Positions 49,530 to 58,534 of a stretch of DNA of 64,000 nucleotides are shown here, in pieces. The stretch is taken from positions 1 to 64,000 of the forward strand of contig JAUWYP010000002.1 in the NCBI GenBank assembly GCA_030615765.1, written 5' to 3'. The DNA is from Dehalococcoidia bacterium. GTDB taxonomy: Bacteria; Chloroflexota; Dehalococcoidia; SM23-28-2. Within the stretch, counting starts at the first letter, position 1. Each line of letters begins with the position of its first letter. The translations under genes and the position numbers were made by a program. The notes beneath the pieces are model-generated. The model was given only the letters and a program-made list of their open reading frames with translations. It was not told the origin of the DNA and did not search any database.

Positions 49530-50009
49530 CTATCGGCCAGCTTCGGGCTGGATTGCGACCACCCGCATCTGCGCAGCCGCCGCCCGCACTTCCTCCTCGG
49601 TGGTCATCCTCAGCCCGACCAGGCTAAACGCGAATCGCGAATAGGCCCGGTGCCGGCGCCAGAAGTCAAGGACGATACGCTCGCCCTCCTCCTTGGGCAA
49701 GGCGGTTGCCCGAGCGGCAAACTTGCGCCGGCGGACCTGCACCCGCACGCTTGGGTTGGCCTGCAGGTTGCGATACCAGTCCGAGTGGGCGCCGTAGGCC
49801 GAGGCCACATAGTACGTGTCCGTAGCTGCATCGTGGCGCAGCACGTCCACAACGGCCTGCCGCGGCCGGCCGCTCTTGCGCCCGACGGTGGTGAGCTGCA
49901 ACTGCATGGGCATCAGCCCGCCCAGGCCAATGCGGTAGAGGACGACCGGCGCGCGCAAGAACCAGCGCAGCAGAAGCCCGGGCCGTCGCGGCTTGTCTTG
50001 CTTGCTCAT
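49530..50009 (-). CDS. Deazaflavin (F420)-dependent nitroreductase family protein
   Basis: A 159-residue split-barrel protein of the DDN/DUF385 family. The fold-defining stretch is LQLTTVGRKSGRPRQAVVDVL, followed by YYVASAYGAHSDWYRNLQANPSVRVQV, which binds coenzyme F420 in characterised relatives. Members reduce quinones, nitroimidazoles or other substrates, and specificity cannot be predicted here. It implies F420 synthesis elsewhere in the genome. It lies 31 bases downstream of dapL on the same strand. Confidence 0.88.
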   Translation of the reverse strand: MSKQDKPRRPGLLLRWFLRAPVVLYRIGLGGLMPMQLQLTTVGRKSGRPRQAVVDVLRHDAATDTYYVASAYGAHSDWYRNLQANPSVRVQVRRRKFAARATALPKEEGERIVLDFWRRHRAYSRFAFSLVGLRMTTEEEVRAAAAQMRVVAIQPEAGR

Positions 50010-50040
50010 TCAGATCCCTCCTGAACAGTTGCCGTGGGCT

Positions 50041-51201
50041 CTAGAGCTTCCACCCCGCCAGCCGCCGCAGGCCTTCTTCCAGCCGCTCGTCGGGGATGGT
50101 GAGCGACAGGCGGACGTAGCCCTCGCCGTGCGGCCCGTAGCCAATGCCCGGCGTCACCACCACGCCGATGTCGTCCAGGAGGCGGCCGGCGAACTCCAGG
50201 GAGGAGTAACCCTCGGGCAGGCGCGCCCAGATGTAAAGGCTGGCCTTGGGCGGACGCACCCCCAGCCCCATCCCGGCCAGCGCCTTCACCAGGCGGTCTC
50301 GCCGCCGCTGGTAGATGGCGTTGTGCTCGCCGATGCAGTCCTGCGGCCCCTCGAAGGCGGCGATGGCCATGCGCTGGATGGCCTGGGGGATGCCCGAATC
50401 GAGGTTCGACTTCACCCGCATGAGGGCGTCCACCATGGTGGCGTTGCCCACCACCATGCCGATCCGCCAGCCAGTCATGTTGTAGCTCTTGGAGAAGGAG
50501 TGGAACTCCAACCCCACCTCCCTGGCGCCCGCCGCCTGGAGGAAGCTCACCGGCCGGTAGCCGTCGAAGGCCACCTCGGTGTACGGTCCGTCGTGGCAGA
50601 CGGCGATGTCGTGCTTCTGGGCGAAGCGCACTACCCGCTCGAAGAACTCGATCTCAGCCACCGCGCCCGTGGGATTGTTGGGGTAGTTGATCCACATGAG
50701 CCTCGCCTGACGGGCCACCGCTTCGGGGATGGCCTCCAGGTCGGGCAGGAAGTCGTTCTCCTCGGTAAGAGGCATGAAGTGACAGTCGCCGCCGGCGAAC
50801 ATGGTGCCCACGGAGTAGACGGGGTAGCCGGGATCGGGCACCAGGGCCAGGTCCCCGGGGTCGATGAAGCAGAGGGCGATGTGGCCGATGCCCTCCTTGG
50901 AGCCGATGAGGGGCAGCACTTCCCTATCGGGGTCCAGGGAGATGTCGAACCGCTTCTCGTACCAGCGGGCGATGGCCCGTCGCAGATCGGGCAGGCCGTC
51001 GGTCTCGGGGTAGCGATGGTTGGCGGGCTCGCGAGCGGCCTGACAGAGGGCGTCGATAACGTGGGAGGGCGTGGGGATATCGGGGTCGCCGATGGCGAAG
51101 CTGACGACGTCCACCCCCTGGGCCCGCTTCTCGGCGATCTTACGGCTGATCTCGGCGAAGAGATAGGGCGGCAGCTTCTGGATGCGCTTGGCTAGTTGCA
51201 T
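50041..51201 (-). CDS. dapL: LL-diaminopimelate aminotransferase (DapL-like)
   Basis: A PLP-dependent class I/II aminotransferase of 386 residues. The PLP Lys is in FHSFSKSYNMTGWRIGMVVG. INYPNNPTGAVAEIEFFERVV, CHDGPYTEVAFDGYRPVSFLQ and the N-terminal VVSFAIGDPDIPTPSHVIDAL are typical of LL-DAP aminotransferase and close relatives. In the DapL route tetrahydrodipicolinate is converted directly to LL-DAP, which dapF in this window then epimerises. A different aminotransferase specificity cannot be excluded. Its ATG overlaps the stop of the upstream cyclase gene (TAATG). Confidence 0.85.
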   Translation of the reverse strand: MQLAKRIQKLPPYLFAEISRKIAEKRAQGVDVVSFAIGDPDIPTPSHVIDALCQAAREPANHRYPETDGLPDLRRAIARWYEKRFDISLDPDREVLPLIGSKEGIGHIALCFIDPGDLALVPDPGYPVYSVGTMFAGGDCHFMPLTEENDFLPDLEAIPEAVARQARLMWINYPNNPTGAVAEIEFFERVVRFAQKHDIAVCHDGPYTEVAFDGYRPVSFLQAAGAREVGLEFHSFSKSYNMTGWRIGMVVGNATMVDALMRVKSNLDSGIPQAIQRMAIAAFEGPQDCIGEHNAIYQRRRDRLVKALAGMGLGVRPPKASLYIWARLPEGYSSLEFAGRLLDDIGVVVTPGIGYGPHGEGYVRLSLTIPDERLEEGLRRLAGWKL

Positions 51202-52553
51202 TACGCCGATTCCCGCCAGCGAACCTCGTACAGGCGCACGGGATCCTCGAACCCCCGCAGGGCCACCTCGCCCTGGTCCGAGAACAGGAACCCCTTGCCC
51301 GCCGCAAGCTCCCGCACCACGTTGGCGGCGAGTATCTCCCCACCCGCTGCTTTCGCCGCGATGCGGGCCGCCAGGATCACCGTCATCCCGAACAAATCCT
51401 TCTCCTCCGCGATCGGCTCCCCAGCATTGAGGCCGATGCGCACCCGCAACGGCTCCTCCGCCGACTCGTTGTGCTCAGCGAACGCCCGCTGCATGGCGAT
51501 GGCGCACTCCAGCGCCCGCGTCCCCGAGGAGAAGGAGGCCATGAACCCGTCGCCCAGCGCCTTCACCTCCGAGCCACCGTGTGCCCGCAGCGCCTCCCGC
51601 ACGATGCGCTCGTGCGCCCGCAGCACCTCCCGCGCCTTGGCGTCGCCGAGCCGCTGGGTTAGCGCCGTCGACCCCTCCACGTCCGTGAACAGGATGGTGT
51701 GAACAGCGCCCGGTGCGAGCGGCTCGGCCCACACTGCGGCCTCCTCACCCCCGCCCATGAACTCGTTGATGGCTCTCAGCACCGCCCTGGTGTCGCCCAG
51801 GAAGGCCGCCCCGGATTCCCCTTCCAGGAGAGCCAGGCGGGCGTTCGGTATTCGAGAGACAAGGCCGCGAGCGACATCCACGCTAAGCCAAGAGAGCTGC
51901 CGACGGTGAAGCACCAGGGTCGGCGCCTTCACCTGCGGCAGGAGGTCCGCAACGTCAAACGCCCCGATCGCGCCAAGGGCCGCCTTCATCGCCTCCTGCG
52001 CGATGCATTCGCGCATTAGTACGGCATAGCGATGCGCCGGCTCACCTTGCGACCACCCCAGCAGGGTATGCGCCACCGTCTCGCTGTACACATGCCAATC
52101 CGTATCTCTCAGTTGGGCTAATGCCCGAAGCTGCGGCGATACTGCGTCGCGCGTCACTGCCCAGGAGTGCCACAATATGAGGTGCGAGACCTGGTCCGGG
52201 TGGCGAGCCGCGTAGGTAATTGCCACCGGCCCCGAATGAATGGGCGCAAAGAGAGCAAACCTCTCGAGGCCCAGGCGGTCCACCACCGCCTCCAGGTCCA
52301 GCACCTGGGCGTCCAGCGAGAAGTCGCTCACGTCCCGATCCGAGAGCCCGGCCCCTCTGCAGTCGTACCGCACCACCATTCTTGTTCGCGCTAGCGGCTC
52401 ATACCAGCGGCGCCACTCAGGTATCTGCCACTCCATCTGGATATGGCTGACCGGAATCGTTGGCATCTCCACGAAGGGCGTGCCTTCCCCCAGCGTCCAG
52501 AAGGCGATGTTCACCCCGTCGGCCGTCGTCGCGTACTGAATGCGCGGCTCCAT
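51201..52553 (-). CDS. Alpha/beta-hydrolase-class III cyclase fusion, paralogue 1
   Basis: A 450-residue two-domain signalling protein. Residues 1-260 have an alpha/beta-hydrolase fold with the Ser elbow region FAPIHSGPVAITYAARHP. Residues 275-450 are a class III nucleotide cyclase: FTDVEGSTALTQRLGD and EVKALGDGFMASF give both metal Asp residues, and VILAARIAAKA retains the Arg but has Ile where cyclases usually have Asn. The hydrolase His motif near residue 245 (usually G-x-DH-x-P-W) is EGESGAAFLG, so hydrolysis is doubtful. Mycobacterial Rv1900c has the same architecture. It is the most diverged of the three paralogues here. Confidence 0.85.
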   Translation of the reverse strand: MEPRIQYATTADGVNIAFWTLGEGTPFVEMPTIPVSHIQMEWQIPEWRRWYEPLARTRMVVRYDCRGAGLSDRDVSDFSLDAQVLDLEAVVDRLGLERFALFAPIHSGPVAITYAARHPDQVSHLILWHSWAVTRDAVSPQLRALAQLRDTDWHVYSETVAHTLLGWSQGEPAHRYAVLMRECIAQEAMKAALGAIGAFDVADLLPQVKAPTLVLHRRQLSWLSVDVARGLVSRIPNARLALLEGESGAAFLGDTRAVLRAINEFMGGGEEAAVWAEPLAPGAVHTILFTDVEGSTALTQRLGDAKAREVLRAHERIVREALRAHGGSEVKALGDGFMASFSSGTRALECAIAMQRAFAEHNESAEEPLRVRIGLNAGEPIAEEKDLFGMTVILAARIAAKAAGGEILAANVVRELAAGKGFLFSDQGEVALRGFEDPVRLYEVRWRESA

Positions 52554-52558
52554 AGTGG

Positions 52559-53179
52559 CTATCCCCGAGGCTCTCTTTTCATCGTCCAGAAGTGAGGCCC
52601 GCCGTTGGGCAGGTCATCCTCCACCACTACCTCGAAGCCATGCCTCCGATAGAAGGGTAGGTTCCTCTCCTTCTCCGTTTCCACATAGCAGAGCAGGCCT
52701 TCAGCGTCCGCCCGTGCCAGAACCGGCTGTATCAGAGCGCCGCCGATGCCCTGGCCCTGACACGGCGGGTCGACGCCTAGAGTAGGAAGATACCAGTGGC
52801 GCGACGGGACGTCGCGCTTGTGCAACTGCGTCTCGTAGTTCACGCCGCTCATCAACCGACCGAACGCCGCCCGGCCGAACTTCAGGGGCACTAGCATCAT
52901 GCCCGCCAGGATCAGCCGCACAACGCTCGGCGGGTACTTCCCGGGCGGAATCCACAGCGCGGCGCCTTCGACCTTGCCCGTAGTAGTGTGCACTTCGCCG
53001 TACTTGTGGCAGTACCTCGCCCAGATTTCCATGAACCAGCGCAGGACCTGCGCCCGCCTGGACTCGTCGGGGAAGAGCCACGACCAGTGGGGGTCGTCAT
53101 GGAACGCCCTGGCGAGTACCTCCGCCACCTCACGCACTTGGCTCGGCGCGAGCGCGACAGGTTCCGCCGCTGCAATCAT
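52559..53179 (-). CDS. GNAT family N-acetyltransferase
   Basis: A 206-residue acetyltransferase. The acetyl-CoA motif is LGVDPPCQGQGIGGALIQPVLARADAEGL, followed by CYVETEKERNLPFYRRHGFEVVVED. The N-terminus (EVLARAFHDDPHWSWLFPDESRR) is typical of a widespread GNAT subgroup with small-molecule substrates. It sits between two hydrolase-cyclase genes, five bases from the next start, so it is probably part of that operon. No cyclic-nucleotide-binding domain is present, so direct cAMP control of this enzyme is not supported. Confidence 0.88.
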   Translation of the reverse strand: MIAAAEPVALAPSQVREVAEVLARAFHDDPHWSWLFPDESRRAQVLRWFMEIWARYCHKYGEVHTTTGKVEGAALWIPPGKYPPSVVRLILAGMMLVPLKFGRAAFGRLMSGVNYETQLHKRDVPSRHWYLPTLGVDPPCQGQGIGGALIQPVLARADAEGLLCYVETEKERNLPFYRRHGFEVVVEDDLPNGGPHFWTMKREPRG

Positions 53180-53195
53180 GGTCGGAGATGCTCCA

Positions 53196-54551
53196 TCAGC
53201 CGTCCTCCCGCCAGCGCACGTCGTACAGGCGCACGGGGTCCTCGAAGCCGCGAAGGGCTACGTCCCCTCGGTCTGAGAACAGGAAGCCCTTGCCCGCCAC
53301 CAGCTGCCGCACCACGTCCGAGGCCACGATCTCCCCGCCCTCAGCCTTCGCCGCCACGCGCGCCGCCAGGATAACCGCCGTCCCGAACAGGTCCTCCTCC
53401 TCCGCTATCGGCTCCCCCGCGTTCAGGCCGATGCGCACCCGCAACGGCTCCTCCGCCGACTCGTTGTGCTCAGCGAACGCCCGCTGCATGGCGATGGCGC
53501 ACTCCAGGGCCCGCGTCGCCGAGGAAAACGAGGCCATAAAGCCGTCCCCCATCGTCTTCACCTCCGAGCCGCCGTGGGCCTTCAGGGCCTCCCGCACGAT
53601 GCGCTCGTGGGCCCGCAGCAGCTCCCGCGCTTTGGCGTCACCGAGGCGCTGGGTCAGCGCCGTCGAACCCTCAACGTCCGTGAACAGGACGGTGCGGAAG
53701 GCGCCCGCTGCCGGGGCCTCTGCCCCCGCTGCGGCTTCCTCACCTTCGCCCAGGAACTCGTCGATGGCCCCCAGCACCGCCTCCATGTCGCCAAGGTACG
53801 GTGCCGCCGACGCTCCCTCCAGGAGGGCCAGGCGGGCGTCCGGTATGCGGGAGGCAAGAGTCCTTACCAGCTCAATCGAAGGGAAAACTAGTTCGCGACG
53901 GTGCAACACCAACGTTGGCGCCTTTATCCGTGGCAGGAGGGTAGCCACGTCAAACTGGCGAAATACCGGCAACATCAATTGCAAAGCCTCCTGGCTCACA
54001 CTTTCCCGCATCAGTGCGGCAAACCGGTCAGCAGGCTCGCCTGCCGACCATCCAAAGGCCGCGTGCGCCACCGTCTCGGAAAACAGCTCCCAGTCCCGAT
54101 CCAAGAGGGCGAGCAATGATGCGACTCGCGGTAACCCGTAGTAATCCGAGGCCCGGGCATAGGAGCACCAGAGTATGAGGTGCGATACGCGCGCAGGGTT
54201 GCGTACTGTGTAGTTCACCGCCACCAGCCCTGACAACTGAGAACCGAACAGTGCGAACTCCTTCAAGTTCAGGCGATCGACGACAGCGTCCAAGTCCAGC
54301 ACATGGGCGTCGAGGGAGAAATCGGTGACATTGCGCTCCGACAGTCCGCTGCCTCTGCCGTCGTAGTGGATCAACTGGCGCTTCTCGGCCAGGCGCTCAT
54401 ACCAGCGGCGGCACTCAGGTGTCCGCCACCCCAGTTGGATATGGCTCCAGGGAATGATCGGCGTGTACACAAGGGGCATGCCTTCCCCCAGCGTCCAGAA
54501 GGCGATGCTCACCCCGTCGGCCGTCGTCGCGTACTGGATGCGCGGCTCCAT
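53196..54551 (-). CDS. Alpha/beta-hydrolase-class III cyclase fusion, paralogue 2
   Basis: A 451-residue paralogue. The hydrolase part has FGSQLSGLVAVNYTVRNP in place of the HSGP elbow of its neighbours, and EGASAAPYLGD where the catalytic His motif is expected. The cyclase half (FTDVEGSTALTQRLGDAKARELLRAHERIVREALKAHGGSEVKTMGDGFMASF) is almost identical to that of paralogue 3, while the hydrolase halves differ much more. The start is ATG 54551, overlapping the stop of paralogue 3. The track ORF to 54857 simply runs into that gene in another frame. Confidence 0.85.
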   Translation of the reverse strand: MEPRIQYATTADGVSIAFWTLGEGMPLVYTPIIPWSHIQLGWRTPECRRWYERLAEKRQLIHYDGRGSGLSERNVTDFSLDAHVLDLDAVVDRLNLKEFALFGSQLSGLVAVNYTVRNPARVSHLILWCSYARASDYYGLPRVASLLALLDRDWELFSETVAHAAFGWSAGEPADRFAALMRESVSQEALQLMLPVFRQFDVATLLPRIKAPTLVLHRRELVFPSIELVRTLASRIPDARLALLEGASAAPYLGDMEAVLGAIDEFLGEGEEAAAGAEAPAAGAFRTVLFTDVEGSTALTQRLGDAKARELLRAHERIVREALKAHGGSEVKTMGDGFMASFSSATRALECAIAMQRAFAEHNESAEEPLRVRIGLNAGEPIAEEEDLFGTAVILAARVAAKAEGGEIVASDVVRQLVAGKGFLFSDRGDVALRGFEDPVRLYDVRWREDG

Positions 54552-55903
54552 CAGCCGCCCTCCCGCCAGCGCACGTCGCACAGGCGCACGGGGTCTTCGA
54601 AGCCGCGCAGCGCTACATCGCCACGGTCGGAGAACAGGAATCCCTTGCCCGCCACCAGCTGCCGCACCACGTCCGAGGCCAGGATCTCGCCGCCTTCCGC
54701 CTTCGCCGCGATGCGAGCCGCCAGGATCACCGCCGTCCCGAACAGGTCCTCCTCCTCCGCTATCGGCTCCCCGGCGTTCAGGCCGATGCGCACCCTTATC
54801 GGCTCCTCCGCCACCTCGTTGTGCGCGGCAAAGGCCCGCTGCATGGCGATGGCGCACTCCAGGGCTCGCGTGGCCGAGGAGAAAGACGCCATGAACCCGT
54901 CGCCCATCGTCTTCACCTCGGAGCCGCCGTGGGCTTTCAGCGCGTCCCGCACGATGCGCTCGTGCGCCCGCAGCACCTCACGTGCTTTCGCGTCGCCGAG
55001 CCGCTGGGTCAGCGCCGTCGAACCCTCCACGTCCGTGAACAGGATGGTGCGGAAGGCACCCGCTGCCGGCCCGGCCCCCGCTGCGGCTTCCTCACCCTCG
55101 CCCAGGAACTCGTCGATGGCGCTCAGAACAGCCTCCACGTCGCCCACCCACGGCATTGCCGACGTCCCCTCCAGGACGGCCAGGCGGGCGTCCGGAATGC
55201 GGGAGGCAAGACCCCTCGCGACATCGACCTGGGGGAACGCGACCTGGCGGCGGTGCAGCACCAACGTGGGCATCCTCACCTGGGGCAGGAGAGGCGCAAC
55301 GTCAAAGTGCTGGCTGGCTTCACGGGCTGCCCGCATGGCCTCCGGTGCGGCGCATTCCCGCATGAACGCAGCGAAGCGGCGCGCCTCCTCCCCTGCCGAC
55401 CACCCAAACACGACATGCGCCACCGTCTCCGTATATATCTCCCAGTCTTTGTCTCTAAGTGCGCGTAGTGATTCAACTTGTGGCAAGCGGTAGTAGTCAG
55501 AGGCCCGCGTGTAGGAGCACCACAGGATGAGTTGCGACACTCGCTCCGGGCGGCGGGCCGCGTAGGCGATGGCCACAGGCCCCGAGTGATAAGGCGCGAG
55601 CAGAGCGAACTTTTGCAGCCCCAGACGGTCTACTATGGCCTCTAGATCCGTTACGTGGGCCTCCAGGGAGAAGTCGGTCACGTCGCGGTCGGACAGCCCA
55701 GACCCTCTGCTGTCATATCGGACAAGCATCCTCTTCTCCGCCAGACGCTCATACCAGTTGCGGTACCCCGGGAATTGCCACTCCAATTGGATATGGCTCA
55801 ATGGAGGCGTCGGCATCTGCACAAGGGGCATGCCCTCCCCCAGGGTCCAGAAGGCGATGCTCACCCCGTCGGCGGTCTGCGCGTACTGGATGCGCGGCTC
55901 CAT
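54551..55903 (-). CDS. Alpha/beta-hydrolase-class III cyclase fusion, paralogue 3 (first in operon)
   Basis: A 450-residue paralogue and first gene of the run of paralogue 3, paralogue 2, GNAT, paralogue 1 and dapL. The hydrolase region has the elbow LAPYHSGPVAIAYAARRP and, at the usual His site, EGTSAMPWVGD, again lacking DH. The cyclase has both metal Asp residues (FTDVEGST, VKTMGDG), a Lys before MGDG suited to adenine recognition, and VILAARIAAKAEGGEIL with Ile for the common Asn. No signal peptide or membrane helix is present, so it is a soluble, probably ligand-sensing cyclase or cyclase-like protein. Confidence 0.85.
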   Translation of the reverse strand: MEPRIQYAQTADGVSIAFWTLGEGMPLVQMPTPPLSHIQLEWQFPGYRNWYERLAEKRMLVRYDSRGSGLSDRDVTDFSLEAHVTDLEAIVDRLGLQKFALLAPYHSGPVAIAYAARRPERVSQLILWCSYTRASDYYRLPQVESLRALRDKDWEIYTETVAHVVFGWSAGEEARRFAAFMRECAAPEAMRAAREASQHFDVAPLLPQVRMPTLVLHRRQVAFPQVDVARGLASRIPDARLAVLEGTSAMPWVGDVEAVLSAIDEFLGEGEEAAAGAGPAAGAFRTILFTDVEGSTALTQRLGDAKAREVLRAHERIVRDALKAHGGSEVKTMGDGFMASFSSATRALECAIAMQRAFAAHNEVAEEPIRVRIGLNAGEPIAEEEDLFGTAVILAARIAAKAEGGEILASDVVRQLVAGKGFLFSDRGDVALRGFEDPVRLCDVRWREGG

Positions 55904-55970
55904 AGCGCCACTATCCTACACTAAGGGCATCTCCCCTGCATAGATAGTCCGCCTCCGCCCTCCACTACCA

Positions 55971-56810
55971 CTACTTCCTCCACTCGCCCACAAAGACCAG
56001 CTCCGCCGGGCCTGTCAGGTAGCACTCCCCTACCCCATCCCACTCCACCACCAACGTCCCGCCTGGAAGTGTTATGTCGACTCTTTCCCCTGCCAGGCCA
56101 TGAACATGGGCGGCCACCACCGCCGCGCAGGCACCACTGCCGCAGGCCAGCGTCGCGCCCGCCCCTCGCTCCCACACCCGCGCCTCCATGCGCTCGCGGC
56201 CGATCACCCGCGCCACCTCGAAGTTCACCCGCTGGGGAAACAGGGGGTGGTGCTCCACCTTCGGCCCGATGCTCTCCAGCGGGAACTCCGCGACGGGCCG
56301 CTCGACGAAGTGCACGGCGTGCGGATTGCCCATCGAGACGCAGGTCACCGCCAGGCGCTGCCCCTCGATGTCCAGGGCCAGGTCCTTCACCGGCGGCTCG
56401 GCCTCCACCAGCACGGGGATCTCCTGGGGAGCAAAGCGAGGCACGCCCATGCTTACCCGCACCCGCTCCACTGCTCCCTTCTCACCGAAGACCTGGGCCG
56501 AGAGCACGCCCACCGCCGTCTCCACGCCGATCCGGCCGTCGCGAGGCCGCGCCAGGCCTTCGTCCACGGCGTACTTGACGACGCAGCGAAGGCCGTTGCC
56601 GCACATCTCCGCCTCCGAGCCGTCGGGGTTGAACATGCGCATCCCCACATCGGCGCGAGACGACGGCAGCACGAGAATCAGGCCGTCGGCGCCGATGCCG
56701 TAGTGGCGGTCGCACATGGCCTGGGCCAGGCGCGACCAGTCCTGCTCGTCCCCCTGCGCCCTCAGGAGGACGAAGTCGTTGCCGATACCGTGCATCTTGA
56801 CGAATCGCAT
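55971..56810 (-). CDS. dapF: Diaminopimelate epimerase
   Basis: A PLP-independent racemase converting LL-DAP to meso-DAP for lysine and peptidoglycan synthesis. The start FVKMHGIGNDFVLL is conserved. The two catalytic Cys are in EMCGNGLRCVVKYA and TLACGSGACAAVVAA, and MFNPDGSEAEMCGNG binds substrate. ATG 56810 is preferred, six bases after AGGGG, over the track TTG at 56816. This gives 279 residues. It follows miaA closely. Confidence 0.95.
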   Translation of the reverse strand: MRFVKMHGIGNDFVLLRAQGDEQDWSRLAQAMCDRHYGIGADGLILVLPSSRADVGMRMFNPDGSEAEMCGNGLRCVVKYAVDEGLARPRDGRIGVETAVGVLSAQVFGEKGAVERVRVSMGVPRFAPQEIPVLVEAEPPVKDLALDIEGQRLAVTCVSMGNPHAVHFVERPVAEFPLESIGPKVEHHPLFPQRVNFEVARVIGRERMEARVWERGAGATLACGSGACAAVVAAHVHGLAGERVDITLPGGTLVVEWDGVGECYLTGPAELVFVGEWRK

Positions 56811-56819
56811 GGCCAACCC

Positions 56820-57758
56820 CTACCTAGCCGCCGTATGAGCGCTCTTCTCCAGAAAGCGCTCGGCCAGTGCTCTGGCCTCGTCCACAGCGGCAGCGCCCTC
56901 CAGCCAGCGGATGCGGCGGTCGTCCAGGCGAAACCACGTGTACTGCTGGCGAGCCAGGCGATGGGTGGCCGTCTTGATGCGGGCCACCGCCGTCGCCAGG
57001 CTCAGCTCGCCCGCCAGGTGCTGGCAAACCTGCGAATAGCCGATGCCGGACAGAGAGGGAAGCGAGGGCTCGTAGCCCATCGCCAGGAGACGCCTCACCT
57101 CGTCCGCCAACCCCGCTTCGATCATTGCATCCACGCGCGCATCGATGCGCCGGTAGAGCTCCTGTCGCGGGCAGGTCAGGCCCAGGATGAGGGTCTGCCA
57201 GGGCGGCGGGCCTTTCTCCTGCCAGCAGGATATGGGGCGGCCGGTCGCTTTGTGTACCTCCAGCGCCCGGATGACCCGCCGCACGTTGCGGGGATCGATG
57301 CGGGCCGCCGCCTTGGGGTCCACCTTGGCCAGCTCCCTGTGCAGCGCTTCCGGTCCGTGACGAGCCGCTCGCTCCTCGAGCTCTCGCCGCAGTTCCCGCT
57401 GGGGCGGCAGTCGCGGTACCCTCCATCCCTCCAGGAGGGCCCAGACGTACTGACCGCTGCCCCCCACCAGCAGCGGCTGCTTGCCCCGCGACCACACGCC
57501 CTCCAGGGCGACAACGGCCAGCTCGAGGTACTGCGCCAGGCTGAACTCCTCGTCGGGGTCGTTCACGTCGATGAGATGATGGCGTGCCAGGGAGCGCTCC
57601 TCCGGCGTGGGCTTGGCAGTGCCGATGTCCATATGGCGGTAGACCTGGCGCGAGTCGGCGCCCACGATCTCGCCGCCCAGAGACCGAGCGAGAGCGATTC
57701 CAAGAGCCGTCTTCCCTGCGGCCGTGGGGCCGACGACGGCGATGAGCTTTCGCGTCAC
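56820..57758 (-). CDS. miaA: tRNA dimethylallyltransferase MiaA
   Basis: Transfers a dimethylallyl group to A37 of tRNAs reading codons that start with U, improving decoding. The P-loop is VVGPTAAGKTALGIALARSLGGEIVGADSRQVYRHMDIGTAKPTPEE, and PLLVGGSGQYVWALLEG, VRRVIRALEVHKATGRPIS and RLARQQYTWFR are conserved. The length is 312 residues. The GTG start overlaps the tpiA stop (GTGA), so it is in one unit with the glycolytic genes upstream. Confidence 0.95.
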   Translation of the reverse strand: MTRKLIAVVGPTAAGKTALGIALARSLGGEIVGADSRQVYRHMDIGTAKPTPEERSLARHHLIDVNDPDEEFSLAQYLELAVVALEGVWSRGKQPLLVGGSGQYVWALLEGWRVPRLPPQRELRRELEERAARHGPEALHRELAKVDPKAAARIDPRNVRRVIRALEVHKATGRPISCWQEKGPPPWQTLILGLTCPRQELYRRIDARVDAMIEAGLADEVRRLLAMGYEPSLPSLSGIGYSQVCQHLAGELSLATAVARIKTATHRLARQQYTWFRLDDRRIRWLEGAAAVDEARALAERFLEKSAHTAAR

Positions 57759-58531
57759 GCCCCGGGCGCCCCCTTGACCTGCACCGCCTGCTCGACGATA
57801 GAGGCGAAGGCGTCGGCCTTGAGGCTGGCCCCGCCCACCAGGGCACCGTCGATCTGAGGCTCGCTCATGAACTCACCGATGTTGTCGGGCGTGACGCTGC
57901 CGCCGTACTGAATGCGAGCCGCCTCCGCCAACTCGCGGCCATAGAGGGAGGCCACCTCCTGGCGGATGAGGCCGACGGCCTCGTTGGCGATCACTCCCGT
58001 GGCAGGAACGCCCGTGCCGATGGCCCACACCGGCTCATAGGCGAGCACGAAGCTTATGGGCATATCCACGCCCGCCAGGCCTCCCCGCACCTGCCGCAGC
58101 AGCACCTCCTCCGTGCGGCCGGCCTCGCGCTCCTCCAGCGTCTCGCCCACGCACATGATCGTCCGCAGGCCGTGGGCCATGGCCGCCTTTAGGCGACGGT
58201 TCACCGTCTCGTCGGTCTCGCCGAAGTACTTGCGCCGCTCGGAGTGGCCGATGATCACGTACTCGCACAGGTCAGCCAGCATGGGAGGGCTCACCTCGCC
58301 CGTGTAGGCGCCCTCCTCCTCCCAGTAGACGTTCTGCGCTCCCACCTTGATGGACGAGCCCGCCAGCTCTCGCTCCGCGAGCGCCAGGAAGACGAAGGGA
58401 GGGCATACCACCTTCTCCACCCCCGCCAGGCCATCGATCCGCTCCCTCAGCAAGCGGCAGAGCTCTGCGGCGGCGCCAGCGGTGGTATACATCTTCCAGT
58501 TGCCGGCGATGATCGGCATGCGTCCGCTCAT
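57755..58531 (-). CDS. tpiA: Triosephosphate isomerase
   Basis: Interconverts dihydroxyacetone phosphate and glyceraldehyde 3-phosphate. The 258-residue barrel has AGNWKMYTT (catalytic Lys), YVIIGHSERRKYFGE (electrophilic His) and LAYEPVWAIGTG (catalytic Glu and start of loop 6). The phosphate-binding IQYGGSVTPDNIGEFM and VGGASLK follow. It is part of the cluster pgk, apgM, tpiA, miaA, dapF read on the minus strand. Confidence 0.97.
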   Translation of the reverse strand: MSGRMPIIAGNWKMYTTAGAAAELCRLLRERIDGLAGVEKVVCPPFVFLALAERELAGSSIKVGAQNVYWEEEGAYTGEVSPPMLADLCEYVIIGHSERRKYFGETDETVNRRLKAAMAHGLRTIMCVGETLEEREAGRTEEVLLRQVRGGLAGVDMPISFVLAYEPVWAIGTGVPATGVIANEAVGLIRQEVASLYGRELAEAARIQYGGSVTPDNIGEFMSEPQIDGALVGGASLKADAFASIVEQAVQVKGAPGA

Positions 58532-58534
58532 AGA

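Noticed and set aside
49993-51195. 400-residue plus-strand ORF opposite dapL
   Set aside because: It is an antisense shadow of a clear aminotransferase, with no recognisable motif.
54552-54857. N-terminal extension of the middle cyclase ORF
   Set aside because: It lies within the 3' end of the upstream paralogue in a different frame. ATG 54551 gives the same N-terminus (MEPRIQYA) as the other two paralogues.
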